64,000 nt of DNA. It comes from Paludisphaera soli. GTDB lineage: Bacteria; Planctomycetota; Planctomycetia; Isosphaerales; Isosphaeraceae. Of the stretch, positions 28,501-37,347 are shown one piece after another (position 1 is the first letter of the stretch; every line of letters begins with the position of its first letter). Both the position numbers and the translations under genes were made by a program. The stretch is from the NCBI RefSeq assembly GCF_011064595.1, contig NZ_JAALJI010000016.1:1-64000 (forward strand). Reading direction: 5' to 3'. The notes under the pieces were generated by a model. That model had not been told where the DNA came from, ran no database searches, and saw nothing but the letters and a program-made list of their open reading frames with translations.

Positions 28501-31500
28501 CCGGCCCGCGCCGGCCGGGTCGTTCGACGCGTTGGGGATCGAGTACCGCCAGTCGACGGCCAGGGCCGAGAGCGACAGCGACTGCGACAGCTTGACGCCG
28601 TTGGGGTCGGTGTTCTGGTTGTAGCTCTCGCCGAAGATGGTGTACGACAGGTTCCGCAGGTCGCCGGTGACGTTGACCCAGGTCGCCCCGGCCGCGGTCG
28701 AGTCGGCGATGTAGAAGACGCCGGTCGTGGTCAGGGCGTAGGCCGAGCGGTTCCCGTAGATCGGGCTGGGGACGATCCGCTCGATCGCCGCCCCGTCGAG
28801 GCCGTTGGAGACCTCGAGCCAGGAGTTGCCCACGCCGCCGCCGCCGGTCCGGGAGTAGAAGATCCGGCCGCCGGTGGTGCCGACGTAGAGGAAGTTGCCG
28901 AGGCTCCCCGTGCTGCCGGGCTCGGGAGAGCCGTAGGCCAGGGCCCGGCTGTAGCCCGTGGGGCTGCCGAAGACCGCCGGCTCGCCGACGGGGAACCAGT
29001 TCCGGCCCTGGTTGGACGTCGTGAAGATCCGGCCGGTCGCCGAACTGATCATGAGCTGCTGGCCGCTCAGCGGGTTGACGGCGAAGGTCGCCCCGGGGCC
29101 GGGGGCCCACTGCGGGTCGGGGACGTCCGAGTCGCCGCTCTGCTGGAGCAGCCCGGACGTTTGGCCGACGTGGTTGATGCGGAAGAAGGTGGTCCCCAGG
29201 TTGAGCGGCATGGAGCCGGGCTGGAAGGCCTGGTAGCGGGTGCCGTAGCCCGTCGGGTCGACGGCGACGCCGCCGGCGTTCGCCCCTTCGCCGGTCTGGA
29301 ACCACTCGATGTCGCCCTGGGTGAGGACGTTCGAGCGGGAGGACGGGGCGCCCACGTTGCTGCTGCCGTAGAACAGGGCCTGGTCGACGCTGGCGGCGAT
29401 GCCCGCGGCGTTCGGCTGCACGGCCCCGTAGTAGAACTGGGTGATCTGCAGGTTGCCGTTGCGGTTGCCGCCGGGCGCCGGGGTGGTCCCCACGTTGGTC
29501 CCGTCGACCCGCACGCCCTGGTCGTCGAGCACCGAGTAGACGCCCCGGTTGGTCCCGTAGACGAGCCGGGGGAGGCCCGTCGTCGGGTCGACCATCGTCA
29601 CCAGGCGGTGATAGGTCGGGGTGGTCCCGGAGGTGATCGGGGCGTCGAAGGGGATCCACTCGGCCCCGAAGCCGTTGTTCGTGAACTGGTTCAGGTTCGA
29701 GACGAACAGCGTGGCGTCGCTGTCGAACGGGCTGCCGGGGTTCCGGATGTAGTTCAGGTAGTCGCCCTGGGTGAACCAGCCGTTCGAGAGCGCGCCGACC
29801 GAGACCGGGCCGGTCGAGTTGTACTCGATGCCGCCGTCGGCCGCGACCGCCGAGAAGAGGGTCAGGTTGTAGGCGTCCCAGACCTTGGTGGCGTCCACCC
29901 GGATCATGCCCGTGCCGGTCGCCGGCGGCCGCGAGCCGCCGACGTAGACCACGTTCGGGTTGGTCGGATCGACGGCCAGGGTGATGGCGTAGTTGCCCGA
30001 TCCGGCGGTTAGCGCGTAGTCGGCCAGGGCGACGGCGTTGCTCGGGATCGCCGGGCGGTAGCCCTGGTCGGGGGGCTCGGTCGGGATCCGGACCAGCACC
30101 CAGTTCTGGCCGTAGTCCTTGGTCATGTACAGGCCGCCGAAGCCGCCGTCGGCGTTGGAGACCGCCGCGTAGAGCCAGCCGGCGTAGATCTGGTTGGCGA
30201 CCGGGCTGGCGGTCAGGGCGGGCTTCGCCAGGACGATCCGGCCGCCGGACCCGTTCGGGTTGGTGGCGCCGTTGGCGACGGCCACGTTGATGTCGTCGAA
30301 GGTGTCGACGAGCAGCGGCCTGCCCACGCCGCCGGCCATCAGGTTCCAGACCTGGCCGCGGTTGGGGCTGATGAAGACCCCCTCGCCCCGGAACGCCGCG
30401 TAGATGATCTGGAGGTTCGGGTCGGTCCCGCCGGCCGAGGCGCTGCCGGGGTCGAGGACGACGTCGGTGGCCTGGCCGGCCTTCATGAGCTGCCAGGTGT
30501 CGCCGGTGTCGTCGCTCCGCCAGAGGCCGCCGCGGGCCCCGCTGATCGCGGCGTAGATCACCGTCTCGCCCTGGAGCGAGGCCCGGGGGTCGACGATCAC
30601 CCTGAAGGAGGTGGAGCCGACGAACGCCCGGTCCCGGGCCGTCGACGCGATCGGCAGCGGGTTGCCGGAGGCGTCGACGTTGACCGTGCTGTCATAGAGC
30701 CGCCAGGTGGCCCCGCCGTCCTTCGAGATCAGGAAGCCGACGCCGGGGCTGCCGGTGTCCCCCTCGCCGGTCGAGGCGATGACGATCGACTGGTTGGGGT
30801 CGTTGTTGCGGGGGAAGACGGCGATCCCGCCGATGTTCAGGCCGTTGGTCGGGCCGAAGTCGGTCAGCGGGATGTAGGTCGGACCGTTGGGGTCGGCGGT
30901 GAGGAAGTTGGTGGTCTTCCAGATGCCGCCGCTGGCCCCGCCGACGAAGAACGTGTTGCCGGTCGGGTCGGACGGGTCCTGAGTCATGGCGCCGATGCGG
31001 CCCGACGACTCGTTGAAGACCGCGGCCGGCCCGACCGAAGTCCAGGTGTTCCGCGAGAGGGGGTTCGACGGCGAGACCTGGAAGATCCGGAAGCTCGTGC
31101 TCGCCTGGTCGGCCACCGGCTCGCCCAGGCCCGAGGTCGGCAGCGGCTTCTCGAACAGCAGGGCCCAGCTGTTGAGCGTCGCCGTCGTCCCGCCGGCGCT
31201 CTGGATCAAAAGCTGCCAGGTCCCCCCGGAGGAGAGGTCGAGGAAGCCGGCCGCGTTCAGGAGCGGCGACTGCGGGTTGTACGGCCCGCCGAAGAACGGC
31301 GGGGCGCTCTGGCCGATGGGCGTGCTCGCCCCGTCGTCGAAGATCGCGTCCACGAAGCCGCCGGTGTTGGGGCCCTGGACCAGGGAGCTGAACAGGGTCA
31401 CCGAGCGGGCGCCCGGCGTGCCGGGGTGGTAGACCAGGCTGGCCGTCAGCGGCGCGACGTTGGGGGTCGCCAGGCTCAGCCGGAGCCGCAGGCCGGTCCG

Positions 31501-34500
31501 GCCGGAGGCGGTCACGCCCTGGATCGGGAAGTCCTCCAGGACGTTGATCGTCGAGCTGATCTGGTTGTTGACCAGCCCCTGGTTCACGGAGCCGCTGCCG
31601 TAAGTGACCGTGGTCGTCGGGACCGCCGCCCCCTCGCCCCGCAGGACCTCGACGCCGGCGTTGAGGTTGCTGTCGAGCGGCAGGCCGTGGGTGTCGAAGA
31701 CGCTCGACGCCAGCTGGACCGTGTAGGTCCCGCTCAGGGTCTGGAGCGGGAAGTCGATCGCGAACGTGTCGGTCGATCCGGAGACCGGGGCGATCGGCCG
31801 CACGGCGATCGTCGGCGTCACGTTGAGCGACCAGCTGTTGAGCACGCCGACCACGCCGGCCCGCGAGTTCGCCACGCGGAGCGTCCAGTCGCCGTCGATC
31901 GACTTGCCGTTGAAGACCGCCAGGCCCGCCGCCCCCGAGGGCCGGAACGTGCCGGTGAAGGGCGCGGACCCGGCGTTGATCGAGGTCGCCGCCGAGTCGC
32001 TGAACGTCGTGTTGGTGAAGTCCGATCCGAAGCCGCCGACCGCCGAGAAGAGCTGGAGGGTCGTGCCGTCGGGGGCGATCAGGTCGACGGTCAGGCCCGA
32101 GTCGATCGGCATGCCGATGTTGAGCGTGACCGTCACGTTGGAGGCCAGGAACGTGCCGTTGTAGCTGGGCACGGTGAGCTTCGAGTTCAGGACCCCGGGC
32201 GTCGTCGCCGACGACGGCGGGGGGATCGTCTGGCCGACGGCGTTCGAGCCGAAGTACTGCGGCCCCAGCAGCGAGCCGGTCGGGCCCATGATCCGGAGGA
32301 CGTCGGCCGGCGTGAAGCTGGCCGCGTTCATCCGGCGGTCGAACCGCACGTACAGCGAGCTGGTCGAGCCGTTGTAGAGGAGGTTGTCCGGCCCGGTCGA
32401 GCCGGTCGCCCAGGTGTCGGCGACGTGGGCGCCCGGGACGATCAGCGGGAGCGTCTTCGAGCTGAACGGCGCGGCCAGGAGCGAGGTCGGGTTGGGGCCG
32501 AACGCGGTCGGCACGGCCCGCGAGGGCGCCGGGGCGACGTAGGCGTCGCCGGGCGTCAGGCCGACGTAGACCGAGGTCAGGGGGTCCTGGCCGGCGACGC
32601 CGTCGGCGTTCTGGTCGACCTCGTTGCCCCAGCGCGGGCCGCCGCCGGTGACGATGCGCACCTGGTCGGTGATCTCCGGCCTGAGGATGTAGCTGTAGGT
32701 GCCGACGAAGTTGTTCGTCAGCCCGGAGGACGAGTCGTCCGGCCGGAACCGGGGGTCGAAGACGATCCGGAACCGGGTGTAGCCGAGCTGCCCGACGGCG
32801 CTGCCGGGGACCGGCTGGACCGACAGGATCTTCAGCGGCACGTAGGCGTCGGTGTTGGCCGTCCCCTTGTAGTAGACCAGGACGTCGGCGGTCGTGAAGG
32901 TGGCCAGGCCCTGCTGGATCAGGAACTGGGGGTCGATGGGGCGGTCGAACGTGACCTCGAAGGCGTTGGCGATCGGCCCACCGTCGGCCGCCCGCGAGGT
33001 GTTGACCGAGTCGCCCGGCTGGCCGACGACGCCCATCGTGCTGGTGACGACCCGGGGCCCGGCGGCGATGGTCATCCGCTGGACGTAGGTCTGGAACGTG
33101 AAGCCCCGGACGGTGGTGTTGTTCTCCAGGTACGACTGGTTCTGGTTGCCCGCCCAGGCGACGTACATCTGGCCCGAGCCCACGGCCAGTCCCATCTGGA
33201 AGCCGAACCCGAAGGCCGAGGCCGCCGGGTTCACCGCGCTGAAGTTGTCCCCGAGCGGGCTCAGGGCCACCTGGCGGCCGGTGATGGCGTCGGTCGAGAT
33301 CTGCGGCGGGTTGGCGTAGGACTGCTCGCTGAACGAGAGCCCGCCGTCGATGCTCACGCCGACGTAGACCGACGACCGGGCGCGGGCCGAGTCGTCGCGG
33401 CCGTCGCGCCACGACATCACCAGCGTGCCCGTCGTCTGGTCGACGGCGACCTGCGGCAGGAACTGGGCGCGGCCGGCGATCTGGCCCGGGTCGGTCCCAT
33501 TGTTGGCGCCGCTGAAGCCGTCGGTGGCGCCCCGGTCGTCGTTGACGATCCCGCGCGGGGTCCAGGTGAGGCCGCCGTCGTCCGACGTCGCCAGGTAGAT
33601 GTCGGTGTTGTCGGCCGGGTTGACGTAGGTGCCGGTGTCATAATTCACGTGGCCGACGTAGGTGACGTAGATCCGCCCCTGGTTCTGGCTGAAGGAGCCC
33701 AGCGTGTTGTCCTGGGCGACGTCGACGCCGGGGCCGATGCCCTGGGGCCCGGCCGCGGCCGAGGCCCGGCCGTAGGTCCCGCTCTGGGAGCCCCGGACCC
33801 GCGTCGCGGCCACGTTGTTGACGCCCGAGGCGACCATGTCCGACGTGAAGTCCAGGCCCCAGTCGCGGAGCTGCGGGGCCGGGTCGGTGTCGCCGTTGCG
33901 GCGATACGCCGTGACCTGCAAGGTCCACGTGCCGTTGAGCTGCGCCGCGGTCAGGCCCAGCGACTGCAGGTAGTTCAGGCTTCGGAAGCCCGAGGCCGGG
34001 ATGTCGATGGCCTCGGTCCGGTAGGTGCTCGTGTAGCCGGCGGCGGCGCCGCTGCGGTCGTTGATGCCGCGGGCGGCCGAGTCGTCGAACGTCGCCCCGA
34101 TGATGCCGTAGGCGCCGAAGTCGTTCGACACCCCCACGATGCCCAGGTTCGCCCCCGAGACGCCCCGGATCTGCCCCTGCGGGACCTGGCCTTCGGAGTT
34201 TTCGGCGTTCGAGAAGAGGAGGATCCGCATCGGCTGGCCGGTCGCCGGGTCGTTGAACGGCGCGATCAGGACGGCCGACAGCCACTCCATGTCGGGCTGC
34301 TGCACCGTCATGCCGACGTTCAGTTTCGACAGGGTGGTGAACCGGGGGTCGCTGATGTTCACGCTGACGTTGAAGTTCGTCTGCTGCGGCGTGAACGGCC
34401 CCGACCCGGGGTTGATCGCCTGGGTGATGCTCCCCCCGGCCCCGACGACCGACTGCGTGAGGCCGCCGCTTACCCGGTTCGACTGGATGAGGTCGACCTC

Positions 34501-35535
34501 GGAGTTGGCCAGGCCGAAGTTGTCCCAGACCACCGTGGCCGCCCCGCCGAGCGTGGTCGAGACGATGTTGCCGTTCACGTCGCGGATCGTCTGGCCCTGG
34601 CCGACGGCGATCTTCGGCGTCGCGTTGGCGAACGTCCCGTTCGACGACGTGTACCGGCCCCAGGCGGATCCCAGGTTGTTGTTGCCGTTGAGCAGGAAAG
34701 CCCCGCTGAAGGTCTGGCCGCCGTCCGACGAGCTGATCGCCTGGATCGAGTTCGGATTCCAAGTCGAGCCCGGGCGGACGAAGTAGTCCCCCGTCGGCGC
34801 GGCCTCGTTGGTGCTCCAGGCGATCCAGACGTTCCCCGCGAACGGGTCGCGCTGGAGGGCCCCGGTCAGCGGGTCGGTGAACTCGAACTGGTTGTCGTCG
34901 ACCGTCAGGGTCGGGTTGAAGACGGCGTCCGTGACGTACTGCCGGACCACCCGGTCGAAGACGGTGGTCGGCGTGATCGGCGTCTGGCCCGGGGTGGGGT
35001 CGAGGAACGCGAACTTCTTCAGGACCAGCGCCCCGGAGGTGTTCCCGCCGTTGCTCTGCTGGGTCAGGACGTAGAAGTTGCCCGCGTTGTCGAACGCCAC
35101 CTGCGGGTTGCTGGTCTGGGTGTAGGTGGGGTTGGGGTTCGCCGCCGAAGGGGCGACCCCGGCGTCGGTCCGCAGCGCGCCGGCGGCGCTGAAGTTCGTC
35201 CAGCTCTGCCCGCCGTCGTTGGAATAGGCCCCCTGCACCACCGTCTGATTGCCGGGCGCGAGGTCGGGGTCGTTCCGGGTCCAAACCGAGACCAGGTGGA
35301 ACGGGTTGTACCGGTCCACCACCACCTGGGGGCTGCTCACGTTGCCCCCCGTCGTCGAGATCCCGGCGATTGCGCCGGCGACCTGGGGGGCCGGCAACAC
35401 GGCCATGAGCGTCCGGGGCTCCAGCCACTCGAGGACCCCGCGGCGGAGATGCGCCTGACGGGCCTTCTTGAGCCGGGCTCCCAGGCGAAGGCCGCGAAGA
35501 CCACGAGAGGCGACGTCCGAAGCACCCGTGCGCAT
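25498..35535 (-). CDS. Giant secreted multidomain repeat protein (3,345 aa)
   Basis: The start is ATG 35535 with GGAGA upstream. The N-terminus is basic, then has LEPRTLMAV (38-46), the planctomycete export motif. Sialidase/BNR-like Asp-box repeats follow (NDGGQSWTNF, SDDGGLTWTPRG). Two or three proprotein-convertase P-type beta domains come next (such as IDSGLTVDLIAPDGTTLQLF, then IDGDWTLRVAN). A second BNR / sortilin-like propeller follows (SGRIGAM, FFVGGASGGIWKTT, YVGTTGGRIFYS). Two or three Ig-like domains then precede FG-GAP/VCBS-type repeats (GDFDGDGKNDLATF, LYRPSTGQFLVYDR, twice) and an Ala/Pro-rich linker. One last Ig-like domain leads to a basic C-terminus RRKRV. Large extracellular adhesin or surface-matrix protein is the best guess. 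No enzyme active site was identified. Confidence 0.88.
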   Translation of the reverse strand: MRTGASDVASRGLRGLRLGARLKKARQAHLRRGVLEWLEPRTLMAVLPAPQVAGAIAGISTTGGNVSSPQVVVDRYNPFHLVSVWTRNDPDLAPGNQTVVQGAYSNDGGQSWTNFSAAGALRTDAGVAPSAANPNPTYTQTSNPQVAFDNAGNFYVLTQQSNGGNTSGALVLKKFAFLDPTPGQTPITPTTVFDRVVRQYVTDAVFNPTLTVDDNQFEFTDPLTGALQRDPFAGNVWIAWSTNEAAPTGDYFVRPGSTWNPNSIQAISSSDGGQTFSGAFLLNGNNNLGSAWGRYTSSNGTFANATPKIAVGQGQTIRDVNGNIVSTTLGGAATVVWDNFGLANSEVDLIQSNRVSGGLTQSVVGAGGSITQAINPGSGPFTPQQTNFNVSVNISDPRFTTLSKLNVGMTVQQPDMEWLSAVLIAPFNDPATGQPMRILLFSNAENSEGQVPQGQIRGVSGANLGIVGVSNDFGAYGIIGATFDDSAARGINDRSGAAAGYTSTYRTEAIDIPASGFRSLNYLQSLGLTAAQLNGTWTLQVTAYRRNGDTDPAPQLRDWGLDFTSDMVASGVNNVAATRVRGSQSGTYGRASAAAGPQGIGPGVDVAQDNTLGSFSQNQGRIYVTYVGHVNYDTGTYVNPADNTDIYLATSDDGGLTWTPRGIVNDDRGATDGFSGANNGTDPGQIAGRAQFLPQVAVDQTTGTLVMSWRDGRDDSARARSSVYVGVSIDGGLSFSEQSYANPPQISTDAITGRQVALSPLGDNFSAVNPAASAFGFGFQMGLAVGSGQMYVAWAGNQNQSYLENNTTVRGFTFQTYVQRMTIAAGPRVVTSTMGVVGQPGDSVNTSRAADGGPIANAFEVTFDRPIDPQFLIQQGLATFTTADVLVYYKGTANTDAYVPLKILSVQPVPGSAVGQLGYTRFRIVFDPRFRPDDSSSGLTNNFVGTYSYILRPEITDQVRIVTGGGPRWGNEVDQNADGVAGQDPLTSVYVGLTPGDAYVAPAPSRAVPTAFGPNPTSLLAAPFSSKTLPLIVPGAHVADTWATGSTGPDNLLYNGSTSSLYVRFDRRMNAASFTPADVLRIMGPTGSLLGPQYFGSNAVGQTIPPPSSATTPGVLNSKLTVPSYNGTFLASNVTVTLNIGMPIDSGLTVDLIAPDGTTLQLFSAVGGFGSDFTNTTFSDSAATSINAGSAPFTGTFRPSGAAGLAVFNGKSIDGDWTLRVANSRAGVVGVLNSWSLNVTPTIAVRPIAPVSGSTDTFAIDFPLQTLSGTYTVQLASSVFDTHGLPLDSNLNAGVEVLRGEGAAVPTTTVTYGSGSVNQGLVNNQISSTINVLEDFPIQGVTASGRTGLRLRLSLATPNVAPLTASLVYHPGTPGARSVTLFSSLVQGPNTGGFVDAIFDDGASTPIGQSAPPFFGGPYNPQSPLLNAAGFLDLSSGGTWQLLIQSAGGTTATLNSWALLFEKPLPTSGLGEPVADQASTSFRIFQVSPSNPLSRNTWTSVGPAAVFNESSGRIGAMTQDPSDPTGNTFFVGGASGGIWKTTNFLTADPNGPTYIPLTDFGPTNGLNIGGIAVFPRNNDPNQSIVIASTGEGDTGSPGVGFLISKDGGATWRLYDSTVNVDASGNPLPIASTARDRAFVGSTSFRVIVDPRASLQGETVIYAAISGARGGLWRSDDTGDTWQLMKAGQATDVVLDPGSASAGGTDPNLQIIYAAFRGEGVFISPNRGQVWNLMAGGVGRPLLVDTFDDINVAVANGATNPNGSGGRIVLAKPALTASPVANQIYAGWLYAAVSNADGGFGGLYMTKDYGQNWVLVRIPTEPPDQGYRPAIPSNAVALADYALTAGSGNYAITLAVDPTNPNVVYVGGSRPPATGTGMIRVDATKVWDAYNLTLFSAVAADGGIEYNSTGPVSVGALSNGWFTQGDYLNYIRNPGSPFDSDATLFVSNLNQFTNNGFGAEWIPFDAPITSGTTPTYHRLVTMVDPTTGLPRLVYGTNRGVYSVLDDQGVRVDGTNVGTTPAPGGNRNGNLQITQFYYGAVQPNAAGIAASVDQALFYGSSNVGAPSSRSNVLTQGDIEWFQTGEGANAGGVAVDPTGYGTRYQAFQPGSMPLNLGTTFFRINHVGQTSGLLQQSGDSDVPDPQWAPGPGATFAVNPLSGQQLMISSATGRIFTTSNQGRNWFPVGEPAVFGSPTGYSRALAYGSPEPGSTGSLGNFLYVGTTGGRIFYSRTGGGGVGNSWLEVSNGLDGAAIERIVPSPIYGNRSAYALTTTGVFYIADSTAAGATWVNVTGDLRNLSYTIFGESYNQNTDPNGVKLSQSLSLSALAVDWRYSIPNASNDPAGAGRHPVLYASGDTGVFRSIDNGLSWSPFPNQSLDGSYAQAGGMPRAEVTDLDLSLGIINPATGMPNLMGPLDPYLRPQDPIPPADPDLLLASTWGRGMFAIKMAPLTMPGTVAVNPADLGGNAPDGTPLVTTSQFRVQGLSMTSGFNNATRITIFDVTDNKIIGGFNPANVPGTNVPANWTDSFGNFSIRVNAGAIPSNGVKVLRIYATDDAGAVGNEITLTITLDADDLGSSTVPADPSLGLFAEDNTGLVPSQNWTNKPNPRFTGQTSPGATVELFYQNGGGTFVPFSPRVLATAGPTGAFTLTMPTVGQGTFVVRASAFNDAGSSVNPSPAVTVRIKTQGPTAPPTLVLNPQYDSGIVGDEITNVRKPFFTGTVGAVNAGSVIRVYRSVGGQPAGAVLGQTTADGSGNFSVQLPLSLSDGLISLTATAVDPAGNVAPGSSPVLPLTIVTTPMDYSGNGIDLGASSSRSQSQSVLYLRNGGTGFGQWYTQYTPPTYVPAWFPNGAALGAAGDVPLAGDFDGDGKNDLATFRTADASWVVWRSSQGGLRFQFGTPGASVPIVGNFDGPGVTQYGVYELAGTTGVWSLTSPSGQVRSFGFGTVGDVPLVGDFKGLGYDQAALYRPSTGQFLVYDRDLGTFDVVATLPANQIPVPGMYDNLTFFQNGQPYRMIPAVFDAQRGVFTIARTAGSPYPTQVVFFGGDVPVPADYAGVGWDLPAVYRPSTGQFLVKQVQTLPNGADAVMTSYPGAVGAPVIPVAAPLSYRLMTSSSILAGARPSPQVVAGRGSASAAATVAYGPSAVVTTQDATPAAAPAPKASPAPAAPQAPAATTILPSLAVAAANAPGAVQPWFDGSAAPGTVVDLYLSGTGVLGAKKVGTVAVDATGRYAFQLPAGARRGSYTLTAQAVDGDSATPIAAATFQVAPAARLRTPVLGRFARANVPPALRRATPATAAAEAAQQAGVRAVVVAAAAPLVPPVTDAFSQAIQSIDDGKASTVRRKRV

Positions 35536-36000
35536 GACCAAGTCTCCAAAATCTCAACGTTGAGGATTCGCCCTTCGCGCGGCGTCGGCTATGGCGATGA
35601 CTGGGATTGCCCGGCTCAACCGGCTCTTGCGGAATGGCTCATGGAGCGAATCTGGGATGAATCGAGAAAACATGCAGGCTCAACTCACAACTGTCAAATC
35701 CCCGTCCAACACCTTTTACTTCCCATGCCGCACGTATCCCGCCCAGCCCCCCTGACCCCACCCGCCTCGACCTCGATCAAGACATGCGTGATATCATCCA
35801 ACCTGCGTAACGACCGTGTCAAGGGGCCGCATCGATTTTTCTTCCGGCCCCCCCCTGCCCCGCCCCGGACGCCTCCCTCGCGGCCCGCCCGGCACCGCCG
35901 GCCTCGACGCCGATCGGGCTCTTCCCGAGTCGCCGGCCGGACCCCCGACGCGACGGCACCGGCCTGCGTCCCAGCTCGCACAGGCGGCTTGAAAGCATGA
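35536..36000. other. Upstream region of the giant gene with a 12-bp palindrome
   Basis: CTCAACGTTGAG at 35553-35564 is a perfect palindrome just upstream of the ribosome-binding site of the giant gene and could be an operator. The rest up to about 36000 holds no recognisable gene. Confidence 0.45.
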
Positions 36001-36040
36001 ACCCTCGCTGATCTTGGTCGCGGGTGCGACTTGGTTTCAA

Positions 36041-37190
36041 GCTGCCAAGGCCTACAAGACGCCGATTTGCCTGGAGCGCCTTGATCGCAAGCGAGCGCGG
36101 ACCCCAGGTCGCCAGTCGGTCCATGGGGCCTGGCGGCAAGTCACGACGCGCACCGACTCACCCAGTCGTCCACGTGCCAAGTCGCCTTGGGACCAAGGCT
36201 CCAAGGGATCCACCCGCCCTGGCGACCAAGGCTTCAAGACGCCAAATGATCAAGCCGACTGGTCGCCTGGCGGGCCAGTCGCCAAGCCGCCTTGATCTCT
36301 CATCAGCTTGACGCCCATTGGCGATGAATCTTTGACGCCTGGATAAATCGCTGAATTGGAACCAAGGCGAATCGCTGCCCTGGCGCCTTGAGACCTTGGC
36401 TCCAAGCCGAGCCGACGGCCTGTCTCTCCCCTCCGTTCGACCGCCCCGTCGAGACGGGTCTCCGGGTGCCCGGAGCCCGATCAATCCCGACCGCGGACCG
36501 CCCAGGATCCAAGCGACCAAGTTGCCAAGGCGTTCGATTCGCCAAGCTGGCAATCGGCCCTGTTCTCAAGGTGCCGCAGGCGACTCGATACCATGGCCCC
36601 TCGGAACCACGTCGCCCTAGGTCGGCTTGATCTCTACGTCTCAAGCCGACCTCGCCGCCAAGGCAGAAGCAGGAACCTGTTCGCCAACTCGACTTGATCT
36701 CAATGCGTTGAACTCGCCAGGGTCCAGAAAGTGGTTTGGTCGCGCAGGCGCCTTGGCGCCGATACAACGAGAAACCTGGAGACCAAGTCGATCGAGGTCG
36801 CCAGGGAACTGGGGACCTGTTTCGACGAGTCGGCTGGCTTCCCAGGCGGCATGGCGGACCAGGCCTCAAGCCAACTCGATGACGAGACGCCCGGGAACCA
36901 AGGTCGTCGATGTCCCATGGGACCGTCGCATCGATGGACCGAGACGGACCAGGGATCATGTCAACCGAGGCGCCTTGGTTCCAAGCGGCCTTGATCGCGA
37001 GAAAACCTTGCGAACTCGACGGCTTGGAGCCTGTCCGCCAAGGTCGCCCAGACGGCATGGCGACTGGGAACCACGGGGGCAGGGCGCCTCGGCAAGTCGC
37101 CAAGTCGGGAACAAGAGGTCGAGTTTCCGAGGAAACAAGAAGTCGACGTCCCTTGCGGCCGATTAACCAGTGTATCGAGTCGCCAAGGCT
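36041..37190. repeat. Non-coding region dense in CCAAGG-type words (candidate centromere)
   Basis: By eye I count CCAAGG ten times (36045, 36193, 36201, 36226, 36362, 36525, 36658, 36898, 37038, 37183). Its complement CCTTGG occurs four times (36185, 36394, 36751, 36973). There are also many variants (GCCAAG, CAAGTCGCC) and at least five CTTGATC. Around one occurrence of either form would be expected in 1.2 kb at this base composition. Open frames exist on both strands but have no protein-like composition. The region ends about 160 bp before parA, where the centromere of many ParA/RHH partition systems lies. Centromere function is inferred from position and repetition only. Confidence 0.55.
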
Positions 37191-37347
37191 TCGATTCATC
37201 GAGGGATCGAGGCTTCAAGGCGTCGAGGAACATGGGCACCCAGCGAACGAGATACCGAGCGATCAAGGCGTCGTCTTCAAGACCCGTCGCCGCAGACGTT
37301 TGAGACGAGATGCTCGACCGTCCAGGTCGGCGGGGGAGGGGGGATCG

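Noticed and set aside
25324-30012. A 1,562-codon plus-strand frame antisense to the giant secreted protein
   Set aside because: Composition (Arg, Gly, Val, Asp) mirrors the antisense strand; the minus-strand frame has clear domains.
31426-36000. A 1,524-codon plus-strand frame antisense to the giant secreted protein
   Set aside because: Same shadow pattern, with no recognisable domain.
36041-37190. CRISPR array
   Set aside because: Repeated words are short, irregularly spaced and in both orientations; there are no constant-length spacers and no cas genes.
36303-37199. A 298-codon minus-strand frame and overlapping plus-strand frames upstream of parA
   Set aside because: They arise from the iterated CCAAGG-type words; Trp/Arg/Leu-biased repeats without family resemblance or ribosome-binding sites. 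Treated as non-coding.
36910-37347. N-terminal extension of parA by 146 codons
   Set aside because: The ParA Walker A motif normally lies within the first 20 residues of short-form ParA, and GGGAGGGGGG precedes the ATG at 37348.
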